Part shown: piece after piece, positions 8,098 to 16,047 of the stretch
Position numbering within the stretch: the stretch's first letter is position 1
How the letters are laid out: each line of letters opens with the position of its first letter
From: Bacillota bacterium
GTDB lineage: Bacteria; Bacillota; Clostridia; Lachnospirales; Lachnospiraceae
Reading direction: 5' to 3'
Length of the DNA stretch: 19,118 nt
NCBI GenBank assembly: GCA_023428885.1
Contig: JAEYWQ010000284.1
Location: 1 to 19,118 of the forward strand
Program-made: the position numbers and the translations under genes
The notes under the pieces: model-generated
Database searches by the model: none
What the model saw: only the letters and a program-made list of their open reading frames with translations
What the model was told of the DNA's origin: nothing

Positions 8098-8106
8098 TAT
8101 TCGATT

Positions 8107-8748
8107 ATGGCCAATATTGATATTGGTATGACAGCACCTAATTTTACAGCAATGACAACCTTCGGACCAATTAAAATGTCTGATTACAGAGGAAACTGGC
8201 TAGTTTTCTTCAGCCATCCTGGTGATTTTACTCCTGTTTGTACGACAGAATTCATTGCATTTACACAAAACTACCCAGAATTTGAACGTCTTAATACAAA
8301 ACTCCTAGGACTAAGCATCGACAGTAATCCCTCGCATCTTGCCTGGGTAAATGAAATCTTTTTGATCACCGGTGAACAGATCCCTTTTCCAATTGTAGCT
8401 GATCGTAGCGGTGATATCGCCCGCTTATATGGAATGATAGCTCATGATGTAAGCAACACAGAAACAGTACGTAGTGTATTCTTTATTGACCCCGAGCAAA
8501 AGATTCGTGCTATCTTGACCTACCCAATGACCAACGGTCGATGTATCAAAGAAATCCTAAGGTTACTAGAAGCCATGCAGACCAGTGATGAATTTAAAGT
8601 TGCTACCCCAGCATGCTGGCAACCAGGGGATCCAGTGATTGTTCCTGTTCCAAAAACTTATGAAGAACTGGTCGCTAGAGAAGAAGATCCAGATAAACTA
8701 GCTTTAGACTGTCGAGATTGGTTTTGGTGTTATAAAAAAATTGATTAG
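8107..8748 (+). CDS. Peroxiredoxin, Prx6 / 1-Cys-like subfamily
   Basis: A 213-residue thiol peroxidase that reduces hydrogen peroxide and organic hydroperoxides in the cytosol. The peroxidatic cysteine is Cys45 in the HPGDFTPVCTTE motif. The AhpC/TSA core runs to about residue 150, followed by the Prx6-type C-terminal extension with the DPVIVPVP segment. The tail carries Cys202 and Cys208 (CX5C), a pattern known from archaeal thioredoxin peroxidases, where these residues act in resolving the disulphide. Cys172 or so (NGRCIKE) is an extra cysteine. The start at 8107 has GAGG 9 bases upstream and gives the family's usual MANIDIG opening. The frame stays open to ATG 7972 but without a ribosome site. 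It is the only plus-strand gene, and it converges on the coiled-coil gene of the next operon. Confidence 0.93.
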   Translation: MANIDIGMTAPNFTAMTTFGPIKMSDYRGNWLVFFSHPGDFTPVCTTEFIAFTQNYPEFERLNTKLLGLSIDSNPSHLAWVNEIFLITGEQIPFPIVADRSGDIARLYGMIAHDVSNTETVRSVFFIDPEQKIRAILTYPMTNGRCIKEILRLLEAMQTSDEFKVATPACWQPGDPVIVPVPKTYEELVAREEDPDKLALDCRDWFWCYKKID

Positions 8749-8844
8749 TATTCGCTATGCAGACATTTTAACACCAACAGAGTGTTCCTGAGCTCTTCCG
8801 AGCTCCCTCGAGCGAGGTAGACTTCATTCTTAGCATGTAGTAAA

Positions 8845-8877
8845 GGACTGCTGTAGATCTTTCTTCTACAGCAGTCC
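8845..8877. terminator. Hairpin shared by convergent genes
   Basis: GGACTGCTGTAGA at 8845-8857 pairs perfectly with 8865-8877 (13 bp) around a 7-base loop. It lies 6 bases after the stop of the minus-strand coiled-coil gene and 96 bases after the peroxiredoxin stop. On the minus strand TTTA follows, so the U-tract is short. It most likely ends the four-gene operon and could also stop plus-strand transcription. Confidence 0.68.
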
Positions 8878-8883
8878 CTGTTA

Positions 8884-10056
8884 TTATAAATTAGCTTTCA
8901 TAATTCCCTGGATTTCATCTTCACACTCTGGATGACGGCTCCTTAAGCTCATCATTGCATTCATAGCCAGATCCATCTGTTTTATATTATAATCAATAAG
9001 TTCACGCAACTTTTGGCGGCGTACATTTAAGTGATGTCGAACTTCCACCATCTCCTTTTTATCCACCAAGGCAATTGCTTGATGGCACCACACCTCAGCA
9101 TCTTCCACACCGAAGCTTCTCAATTCTTTGATTAATTGATTCTGATAGCGTTTACTCGCCTCATTACTTTTTTCCATGCGTCGCATTCGCTCTTTCATCT
9201 TATTATATTCTGTCCATTGATAGTTTAACTCTTTATAGCTATTCACATGATACTTTTCATATGCATACTCGATACTAGAGGTACAATTAATATACTTGAT
9301 CTTTACCTTATTAATTAAAAGGATAGCACGATTTAACTTTTGCTCCGCGCTTCGCAAGCGAAACATACTTCGGCGCTCTTCTGCAACTATATAAAAAATC
9401 AACAGAACAGAGAATGCTCCTGATATAAAAAATGGTAACATTAAATCTGCCTCTGTTACATTATCCAACATCAATAGCAGCATAAAGATACCAAGAATTA
9501 ATACTAGGCTCACTATCGACAGCTTTCTCAAGAAGTCTTTCTTCGCTAAGGCACTCTCTACTTCATAGCTTTGCACTCCTTTTTCTCCTTCGAGTTGGCG
9601 CAAATCCTCTTTGACCAAGACCTGATACTCTTCTTGTTGCTTTAGCTTAGGTAATTCACGTGCAATATCCTCCTCAAACTGGGATAGATTTTGATACTGC
9701 ACATCGCTTAGGGTTTTACTCTCTAGTTTAATTTTTTTCTGTTCCGTTTGTGATTGAACAATTTGATCGGCTACTTCCTCTATCTTTTTCCTGCTGTCTA
9801 CAGGAATCATATCAATTCTTTGAATATCCGACAAATATGCAGTTACTGCTTCATACTCAGCCTTTGCCTCCTCTAGCTGTCTTTTCACTTCCGCAATCTG
9901 CTCACAGTTCATCCTAGCAAGATCTAAAACCTCTTCTTTTGTCCCTTCGCTCGCAGCCGCATATTTTTTTAATGCTTCATCCACCGTCATTCTCTCGAAC
10001 TTTTCGTCCAAGGAATCCTTTGGCCTCTTTTTCTTGAAAAATGAGAACAGTCCCAT
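8884..10056 (-). CDS. Coiled-coil membrane protein of unknown function, four-gene system
   Basis: A 390-residue protein I do not recognise. A short basic N-terminus (MGLFSFFKKK) leads into a long charged coiled coil (about 45-170). Two hydrophobic helices follow at about 179-197 and 205-224, joined by a very short loop, then a second coiled coil (about 228-312) and a helical tail. Both coiled coils should therefore lie on the cytoplasmic side, with only a hairpin in the membrane. There is no signal peptide or catalytic motif. It is the last gene of the operon, 62 bases after the TPR gene, with its own AGAGG site. The plausible role is membrane anchoring or scaffolding for the HSP70-like, TPR and solenoid proteins encoded upstream. 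This is inferred from context and architecture only. Confidence 0.8.
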   Translation of the reverse strand: MGLFSFFKKKRPKDSLDEKFERMTVDEALKKYAAASEGTKEEVLDLARMNCEQIAEVKRQLEEAKAEYEAVTAYLSDIQRIDMIPVDSRKKIEEVADQIVQSQTEQKKIKLESKTLSDVQYQNLSQFEEDIARELPKLKQQEEYQVLVKEDLRQLEGEKGVQSYEVESALAKKDFLRKLSIVSLVLILGIFMLLLMLDNVTEADLMLPFFISGAFSVLLIFYIVAEERRSMFRLRSAEQKLNRAILLINKVKIKYINCTSSIEYAYEKYHVNSYKELNYQWTEYNKMKERMRRMEKSNEASKRYQNQLIKELRSFGVEDAEVWCHQAIALVDKKEMVEVRHHLNVRRQKLRELIDYNIKQMDLAMNAMMSLRSRHPECEDEIQGIMKANL

Positions 10057-10118
10057 AGTTACCTCTCTTCTATATGCATCCTTGATTTGAACTGTTCAGT
10101 AGCTTCACAGTTATGATG

Positions 10119-10955
10119 TTACAAACTATTTCGACGATAATTAACTTTTAGTCCTTCCATCACCTCATCAAGTTTTTGATTATATTCTTTGATTTTCTCT
10201 TGTTGCTTAAGTTCCTTAAGATGGCAAACATCTGCATACAGTGTAGTATACTCCTTGCCCTTCTCAGCTCGAAAGAGTTCCTCATCCATACTTGACAGTA
10301 ATTCCCGGCTGCCAACATAAACCTTAACTTCACGTTCATAGATATCAATTTTGCCTAATAATCGCAAGGCAAATAGATACTGTTTTAAAGACTCATCTCG
10401 GTGATTACGCTCATAGGCCTCATAAAACTTATTTGCTGCCACCAAAAAGGCACCTGTCTTTGCCTCTAATACCCCCATATTATGAAGAATGTCTCCATAT
10501 TCCTCACTTGTTAACTCAGTAAATTCCTTGCTATTGAGTATATTACGATATTCTCTCATTGCATCCTTCCATTGTTGATGCTTCATAAAGTAATCTGCCT
10601 GTTTTTTTTTCCTTTGAATAGGTTTTAATCGATATAAGGTATCTATTTCAGTTAGTAATTGATTTATTTCACTTTTATCATAATAATCAGCACTACATAA
10701 GAAGCAAACTACCAAATCCTTAAGACCAACCTTTTTACGTAACAGCTCCTGCAGATAATCTGCTCGTTGTGATAAACCCAGCTCATTTCGTATAAACTCA
10801 ATCAGATCCAATTGGTATAAATCTTCACTAATGGTTTCAACATTATGGTATATATAATAACATAGTTCTTCCATAGATCGAATAGCCACCTTAGTTGTAT
10901 TGAACACATAAGGTTGTTCTGCTATCTTTCCAGTGCATAAGATTAGCTTTCCCAT
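10119..10955 (-). CDS. TPR-containing protein of unknown function, four-gene system
   Basis: A 278-residue soluble protein. The first 100 residues form a globular helical region opening with LILCTGKIAEQPYVF, which I cannot place in a named family. From about 112 to 190 two TPR-like helical pairs are visible (around QADYFMKHQQWKDAMREYRNIL and DILHNMGVLEAKTGAFLVAANKFYEA, lengths about 34). A further helical region ends in a lysine/glutamate-rich tail. TPRs bind peptides or chaperone tails, which fits its position directly downstream of the HSP70-like gene (19-base gap) and suggests it is a co-chaperone or adaptor. There is no enzyme motif, signal peptide or membrane helix. AAGGAG sits 10 bases before the start. 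Confidence 0.8.
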   Translation of the reverse strand: MGKLILCTGKIAEQPYVFNTTKVAIRSMEELCYYIYHNVETISEDLYQLDLIEFIRNELGLSQRADYLQELLRKKVGLKDLVVCFLCSADYYDKSEINQLLTEIDTLYRLKPIQRKKKQADYFMKHQQWKDAMREYRNILNSKEFTELTSEEYGDILHNMGVLEAKTGAFLVAANKFYEAYERNHRDESLKQYLFALRLLGKIDIYEREVKVYVGSRELLSSMDEELFRAEKGKEYTTLYADVCHLKELKQQEKIKEYNQKLDEVMEGLKVNYRRNSL

Positions 10956-10974
10956 AATGTGATTTCTCCTTCCA

Positions 10975-12237
10975 TTATAATATCAGTGTTTGCTCCCAAA
11001 TTCGATATGTAGTAGGATAAAACTCTCCAAATCCAGTATCGCGGACTGTCAATACGGCTGTTTCCCGGTCTACATAGTGTAACTGAATGGATAGGCGGAT
11101 GGTTTTGTTTTCCCTCTCCATTAAGCCGTCAATACGAAATACTTCCTTAACTGGTTCTCTTTTTAATAGATTACTTATTGTTAGCTCTAACTCATTGGTA
11201 TCATCAAGAATCACTGTAATTGACTCATTTACTTGCCACCAAGGAGTGCCCAAGCGTGCAAGTGGATAATTCACAGCTTTTGCATTCTGGTATACCTTTA
11301 GTTCTATCGTAGAAGTAATCATCTCGTCACTTAATAATAAGTAATCCTTTAACTCCCCATAACAAAGTGCCCAAGCCGCATAACACGCTCCCTTGGAATA
11401 TAGGTTTTGTCCTTTAAATACCCTACGACCTAGACATAACTTCTTTAACAGCTCATCCACCCAATCACCTGCATATCCTATACCCGTAAAAAATAAGGAG
11501 CTGGTAAGACGTTTAAACAATAATTGATTTGCCATCTTCTCAAAGCGAAATGCGAATCGATCCTTTTCCTCTTCTTCAAGCTGAGATAGTGAAAAATCCT
11601 CAGATAGATTTATTTTATTTACTACAACTGGCATTGGAATTCTTCTTCGATTCACTGATAACCGATAGTAGAACATCCCATTTTCATCAAACTGAAATAA
11701 CCCTACGTCATTAGCCCACAAATCTTGTTTTTGACTTAAGATATAATACATAAAACTTTCTACCCGGCTGATAATCTTAACTCGATCTCTTTCTAAACCA
11801 AGTGGTTTTAATGAGTCATAGATCACATCCACCATCTTATTTGACATATCATCCAGGGTAATCACTAATTGTGCAATCGAATAATTGAGAAAGCGCTGAC
11901 GAACAAACTGAAGAAGCTTCTTAAAATACTTGGATAATAACATCACAGACGTGAACATCGTATCATAAATCACAACTGGCTCATCTTGCCTTATTCTAGT
12001 TAACAAGTGGTCAAAGAACATACCACCACTTAAACAATGAAATTTTTGCGCTTCTTCTCCGAAGGTCCATTCTTTCGTACTTTCCTTGATAAGTAAGCAG
12101 GTAGGGATTAATGGGTTAGAGCCATCCATCGACATAGAAATCGAAGTAGTCTCCTTGGTTGATAATTGATACATATTAATCTGTGTATAATCATCTGATA
12201 AATCAATCCCTAATAATAATGGTTTCCCTTCACCCAT
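10975..12237 (-). CDS. Divergent HSP70/actin-fold protein, DUF5716-like
   Basis: A 420-residue protein with DnaK-like layout. The first phosphate loop is LLGIDLSDDYTQI (8-20), followed by IPTCLLI and FGEEAQ, which match the DnaK TPSVVAF/VGxxA block. A ribonucleoside-binding region TGIGYAGDWVDEL (251-263) is followed by VFKGQNLYSKGACYAA (273-288), corresponding to the DnaK PDEAVAIGAA helix. The second phosphate loop (expected DLGGGT) is replaced by NDVGLFQFDENG (176-187), without the glycine run, so ATP hydrolysis may be weak or absent. The last 110 residues resemble a substrate-binding beta domain (FRIDGL, then IRLSIQLHYVD and VLTVRD). It lacks the helical lid and is far shorter than DnaK (about 640). 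I recall this type as DUF5716 in Lachnospiraceae. It lies 17 bases after the giant solenoid gene. Confidence 0.75.
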   Translation of the reverse strand: MGEGKPLLLGIDLSDDYTQINMYQLSTKETTSISMSMDGSNPLIPTCLLIKESTKEWTFGEEAQKFHCLSGGMFFDHLLTRIRQDEPVVIYDTMFTSVMLLSKYFKKLLQFVRQRFLNYSIAQLVITLDDMSNKMVDVIYDSLKPLGLERDRVKIISRVESFMYYILSQKQDLWANDVGLFQFDENGMFYYRLSVNRRRIPMPVVVNKINLSEDFSLSQLEEEEKDRFAFRFEKMANQLLFKRLTSSLFFTGIGYAGDWVDELLKKLCLGRRVFKGQNLYSKGACYAAWALCYGELKDYLLLSDEMITSTIELKVYQNAKAVNYPLARLGTPWWQVNESITVILDDTNELELTISNLLKREPVKEVFRIDGLMERENKTIRLSIQLHYVDRETAVLTVRDTGFGEFYPTTYRIWEQTLIL

Positions 12238-12254
12238 ATATTCACCTCACTTTC

Positions 12255-15200
12255 TTATATCATAGGTTGAAATAATACAGACACCGAATGGTCCATGCTT
12301 GCATACTCCTCCAAAAGCTGAATAGTAGCAACTTCATCCTTTCGTTCTTGTGCTTCTATAATTTGATTCAAACGATGGTAGTTATTGTCCTCTTTCTGTG
12401 TGACTTCTGACCCAATTATTACAGTTTTACTCTCAGTTATCACTTCCTTACCATCTATAATCTCCGAGATATAGTACTGCAAGGTCTCATTGGCGAATAG
12501 GATGAAATCTTTCACATAGATTCCATAGTAGGCGTTTATCATTTCTTCCTGTACATAATCCTGCACATATTTTCCTTCAATGAAATAATGTATCATTACC
12601 TTACGGTTTGGGTCCGTACGGTATTCCACATAGTATTTATCATACATGGCTTGAGGTATTCTCATGTGCTTTCTAAAGTCCTGATAGAAAGGCAGTAATA
12701 TTCCTTTTTGTTCAAACACACTTAAGTTATAATCAATAAAATTAACTTCACTATCCGTCAACTGATCTTGCAAGGAGTAAAATTTAAGTAATGCCTGCAA
12801 AGCTATCTCATTATCTTCATAACTTAATTCCTGACGTATTACTTCAAAAATCTCCGGATTAGGGCTCCTTCCCTTCATAAGAAACTTATATGCGTAGAAA
12901 GATAGATAAGCACGAATCAACTTGTGGTTGGCACCGCTACGGTAATAACTCATAAATACTGATTTTGCATCACTCATATAGCTTTCTGCAAATAACATCT
13001 GCCCAAGAAGACGCTCTTCTAAATCTGAAGTATCAATATCCTTCTCTTTGCAGCACTTCCATATCTCAAACATATCACCTGTAGTACCATAATAGTATTT
13101 GTTGAGATATTCCAGAGTAAAGGTATCGTATTTTCCATGTACAAATACATAGTAAGTAATGTCCACTAAGATATCAATTTTTTCTAATACCCCATCAGCA
13201 TTGGAAATCAGTCTCGAACACAACTTATAAAGACGGCGTAGTTCAACACCCTCATAACCAAGCTCCGTCATAGCCTTTAGAGCACTATTGTATAAATCTC
13301 GAATAATCATAAACTCAATCATCTTATTACGACTATTTCGATCAATGGTTCGTAAATCAATCTTCAACAGATAATTTTCTAGAATCTCACCTTCGAAATT
13401 ATCATAATAATAGTAAATTAAGGTCTGTATAAAATCTTTACGAAACTCGCTAGTCAGTTCTTCTATCAAAGCGACTCTCTTCCTCAGCTCTATCGCATGT
13501 TCGTCAAACTTCTGATAATATTGTGCTTTCTCTGCTAGATATAAGGATAATTTTACATCCTCAGGAGCTAATTCATACAGCTTAACATATTTATCTTCCA
13601 GGTGAGAGATTTTTCGAAGTCCATAGCCCACCGTCAGATAATAACGTTGATTACTGTGATCTAATAAGTAGATGTGAGCATTATCAGTAACCAGATGTAC
13701 AATGGCTTTGCCATCAACAAGAGGTACCTGTTCTTCTAAAGTCAGCTCTTGATGAACCACAACTACACTCTTAATTTTTATGTTGTTACAAGTTAGAAGG
13801 TATTGAAATGTAATAGCAGGTAACGCCTGTGCTAACTCTACATCCAGGATATCCTCTGTAATGAAATTATCACACAAATAGGACAAATGTAAACTATGGT
13901 TTTGCTTGAGCAATTGATCTCTAATAAACTCAATGATTTCCTTACGATACTGCGTGATGATTTCAGGATTTGATTTCCCATTCTCAAGAAGACATGCATA
14001 ATAAAACGCGCGTTTCTTTTCTGGGAGAGAATTATTATAAGTAAAGTAGGTGATAATCGCAGGATGAAGCATTACATACTCATCTTCATCTAAGGTATAG
14101 ACATAATACTCTGGAAGCTCAGTGAGTCTTAACTGCTCTTTGATTGCCTGTTCAAAATATCTATGGTATTGCCTTGCTCGCTGATGTCCTCGAATAAGTA
14201 AACTACAGATACCCTGCAAGACTTCTTTTAATTTGAACACCTCATAGATCGCCCGTAAAATCCAGAGATTTATTCTATGATAGATGCGTTCCTTTCCAAT
14301 GAGATAAGCAACCTGCAATGCAATTTCTTTGGTCAATACCTTCTGCCTTATCATAAATGCCAGTAATTGTTGTTCAAATAAATCCATTGATCTTAACAAG
14401 GATGAATCTTCTAAGATCAAAGCAACTGCTTCATAATAGATCAAAGGACTACGAAGACCGAGCTCAAATTGCTCCTTAATATCCTCATACTTTTTGCTTG
14501 GATTATTCTCATATTGTTTGTCCAAATAAAGTAGGCACCAAAATAAAAGAAATTCTTTTGGATTCCGTTTAAAAATCTCTCGAATTTCTTCACATGCTAA
14601 AAAAATATCTGCATTTGATTTCTTTTGTAAGGTTCGTAAATATTGTAGAAGAGCATAATCCACTTCATTGGTCTGATGTAACCATTCAGCTTGTCCTTCT
14701 AGCTTTGAGAAAGAATTTTGAATTGCAGGTTCACGACCAGAGATCAATTGAAGATGTAGCTGGTAAAGACTATAATCCTTCTTATCCTGACTATTCACTA
14801 ACAAACTTAATAATAAGGCTTCAGCCTCACTGACATATTTAGAAGCTTGAATGCGATTAAAGCGAAAATCCAGATAATTTTTAAGCAGTAAAGCGGTATT
14901 CTGCTTAAATTTATGTACTTCAATATGGTTCTGATTCTGCTTGCGGTGACAGGAAACATCAACCTCAACGCACATAGACTGGCTTACTGTCTCAATTCTT
15001 ATACTTCCATAGTGATGTCCTTCCTTCATTCTCTCTGTCTTCACAAGGAAATTAACATCACATAAGCCATTCACAAAATTATCAGCCCATACAATCTTAC
15101 GTTCTAGTTCCAAGAATGGTGCTGTGGTGCTAATTCGTAACTCACAATATCCCCAACCTTCTTTACTTAAAACTAATTTGTCCATGAAATTATAAGGTCC

Positions 15201-15812
15201 TGCTTCATAAGTCAAATGTGTCTTATCAACTCTAATTGTAATAGCAAGCTTTTTTTTCGTTGCTACCAAAAACTCATCCAATGCTTGGCTGATCGAACTA
15301 GACTTAACTAAACCTTGGTATAATGGTAGATACTGCTTATCGTAATATTCAATAATTTTCCGAAACTTTTCAGACTTAAATACTTGCTTTGCTTCTGCCC
15401 AGTCAGTTTTAGCCAGATTTGCGAAATGAAACATATCCTTTAGCTTACCAAGTGAGCTATCACAGTAAGGTTCTTCAACAATAACCGTCACTGGTATCTT
15501 AATTTCACCACAATCTGTAATAATACTGATTTCTTCATGAAACTCTTCCCCAGCATTCAAATAATCAGCGATAAAATGATACCGTATACTAGCTTTTTCG
15601 CTAATAAACTTATCCGTTTCCAAGGAAAGTAAGCGGGAGGAGGAATAAAGAACTCCTTTCATTCTCGATCCTTCTTCATTGCATATCGTAAATGAGCCTT
15701 GATAAGTACTGCCACTTTCTACGGTAATATCAATAAACTCCTCCGATAAGAGGAGTTTAGGCTGCTCATATTTGAATATTCCCTTTGCCAATTGATCGAT
15801 CTTTTCCTTCAT
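12255..15812 (-). CDS. Giant beta-sandwich plus helical-solenoid protein, DUF5717-like
   Basis: About 1185 residues, the first gene of the four-gene operon. An Ig-like beta-sandwich is seen at about 18-115 (LLLSEEFIDITVESG to IKIPVTVIVEE). It is followed by a helical spacer, then a second sandwich at about 188-288. From about 300 on it is almost wholly helical, with repeats of aromatic and leucine-rich helices like an alpha-solenoid. This is broken by small beta segments near 670-740 and 1065-1130. There is no signal peptide, membrane helix or catalytic motif. It resembles the DUF5717 family I recall in Lachnospiraceae. The likely role is as a large scaffold that works with the HSP70-like partner. 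The start is uncertain: ATG 15824 has GAGG only 1 base away, while ATG 15812 has GGTGG 4 bases away and gives the natural MKEKIDQLAKG opening. Confidence 0.78.
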   Translation of the reverse strand: MKEKIDQLAKGIFKYEQPKLLLSEEFIDITVESGSTYQGSFTICNEEGSRMKGVLYSSSRLLSLETDKFISEKASIRYHFIADYLNAGEEFHEEISIITDCGEIKIPVTVIVEEPYCDSSLGKLKDMFHFANLAKTDWAEAKQVFKSEKFRKIIEYYDKQYLPLYQGLVKSSSISQALDEFLVATKKKLAITIRVDKTHLTYEAGPYNFMDKLVLSKEGWGYCELRISTTAPFLELERKIVWADNFVNGLCDVNFLVKTERMKEGHHYGSIRIETVSQSMCVEVDVSCHRKQNQNHIEVHKFKQNTALLLKNYLDFRFNRIQASKYVSEAEALLLSLLVNSQDKKDYSLYQLHLQLISGREPAIQNSFSKLEGQAEWLHQTNEVDYALLQYLRTLQKKSNADIFLACEEIREIFKRNPKEFLLFWCLLYLDKQYENNPSKKYEDIKEQFELGLRSPLIYYEAVALILEDSSLLRSMDLFEQQLLAFMIRQKVLTKEIALQVAYLIGKERIYHRINLWILRAIYEVFKLKEVLQGICSLLIRGHQRARQYHRYFEQAIKEQLRLTELPEYYVYTLDEDEYVMLHPAIITYFTYNNSLPEKKRAFYYACLLENGKSNPEIITQYRKEIIEFIRDQLLKQNHSLHLSYLCDNFITEDILDVELAQALPAITFQYLLTCNNIKIKSVVVVHQELTLEEQVPLVDGKAIVHLVTDNAHIYLLDHSNQRYYLTVGYGLRKISHLEDKYVKLYELAPEDVKLSLYLAEKAQYYQKFDEHAIELRKRVALIEELTSEFRKDFIQTLIYYYYDNFEGEILENYLLKIDLRTIDRNSRNKMIEFMIIRDLYNSALKAMTELGYEGVELRRLYKLCSRLISNADGVLEKIDILVDITYYVFVHGKYDTFTLEYLNKYYYGTTGDMFEIWKCCKEKDIDTSDLEERLLGQMLFAESYMSDAKSVFMSYYRSGANHKLIRAYLSFYAYKFLMKGRSPNPEIFEVIRQELSYEDNEIALQALLKFYSLQDQLTDSEVNFIDYNLSVFEQKGILLPFYQDFRKHMRIPQAMYDKYYVEYRTDPNRKVMIHYFIEGKYVQDYVQEEMINAYYGIYVKDFILFANETLQYYISEIIDGKEVITESKTVIIGSEVTQKEDNNYHRLNQIIEAQERKDEVATIQLLEEYASMDHSVSVLFQPMI

Positions 15813-15858
15813 GACTCCACCCATACCTCACATAGTATTTAGTCAGACTTTTCTAATA

Positions 15859-15887
15859 ATTATACCATTTACCGACAATCTTTTCAA
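15859..15887 (-). promoter_or_regulatory. Near-consensus promoter of the four-gene operon
   Basis: TTGAAA at 15882-15887, a 17-base spacer ending in TGG (extended -10) and a perfect TATAAT at 15859-15864 on the minus strand. The expected 5' leader is about 40 bases. This should be a strong, constitutive sigma-A promoter. Confidence 0.82.
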
Positions 15888-15941
15888 CTAAGAATAACGT
15901 CTCCGGCTAATGTGGGGCATCGCTTATGTAAGCAAGTCTGA

Positions 15942-15980
15942 AGATGACAGGCAGACAGATTTGCAGTCCACCTGTCATCT
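15942..15980. repeat. Inverted repeat upstream of the operon promoter
   Basis: AGATGACAGG at 15942-15951 pairs perfectly with CCTGTCATCT at 15971-15980 around a 19-base loop. No T-run follows on either strand, so it is not a classic terminator. A smaller dyad GCTTA-TG-TAAGC lies beside it at 15922-15933. The function is unknown. It could back up the terminator at 16007 or bind a regulator. Confidence 0.45.
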
Positions 15981-16006
15981 GATCATTATGCTTTCGCGCA
16001 TATAGC

Positions 16007-16039
16007 AAAAAGATGATGACACTCAAAAGCATCATCACC
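16007..16039 (-). terminator. Intrinsic terminator of the lipoprotein gene
   Basis: On the minus strand GATGATG (16030-16036) pairs with CATCATC (16012-16018) around an 11-base loop and is followed by TTTTT (16007-16011). It sits 9 bases after the lipoprotein stop. Confidence 0.72.
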
Positions 16040-16047
16040 TTAATTAG

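Larger units (their letters stand above)
7793..8106. other. Divergent intergenic region between ABC operon and peroxiredoxin
   Basis: A 314-base non-coding stretch if the peroxiredoxin starts at 8107. The left third holds the ABC promoter and its two dyads. An AGGAGG at 7937-7942 on the plus strand has no start codon at usable distance: the next in-frame ATG of the peroxiredoxin frame is 29 bases on. A frame open from 7972 would add 45 mostly hydrophobic residues to the peroxiredoxin but has no ribosome site. I found no convincing plus-strand promoter. Confidence 0.5.

Noticed and set aside
8788..8816. Clustered GAGCTC and CTCGAG, suspected to be a cloning linker
   Set aside because: There is no vector sequence on either side and the spacing is unlike a polylinker. 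Kept only as a low-interest palindrome cluster.
10160..10348. Minus-strand frame of 62 codons
   Set aside because: It lies wholly inside the TPR gene in another frame on the same strand. It has no ribosome site and no recognisable domain.
14594..14833. Plus-strand frame of 79 codons
   Set aside because: It is antisense to the giant solenoid gene and has no start context or protein features.
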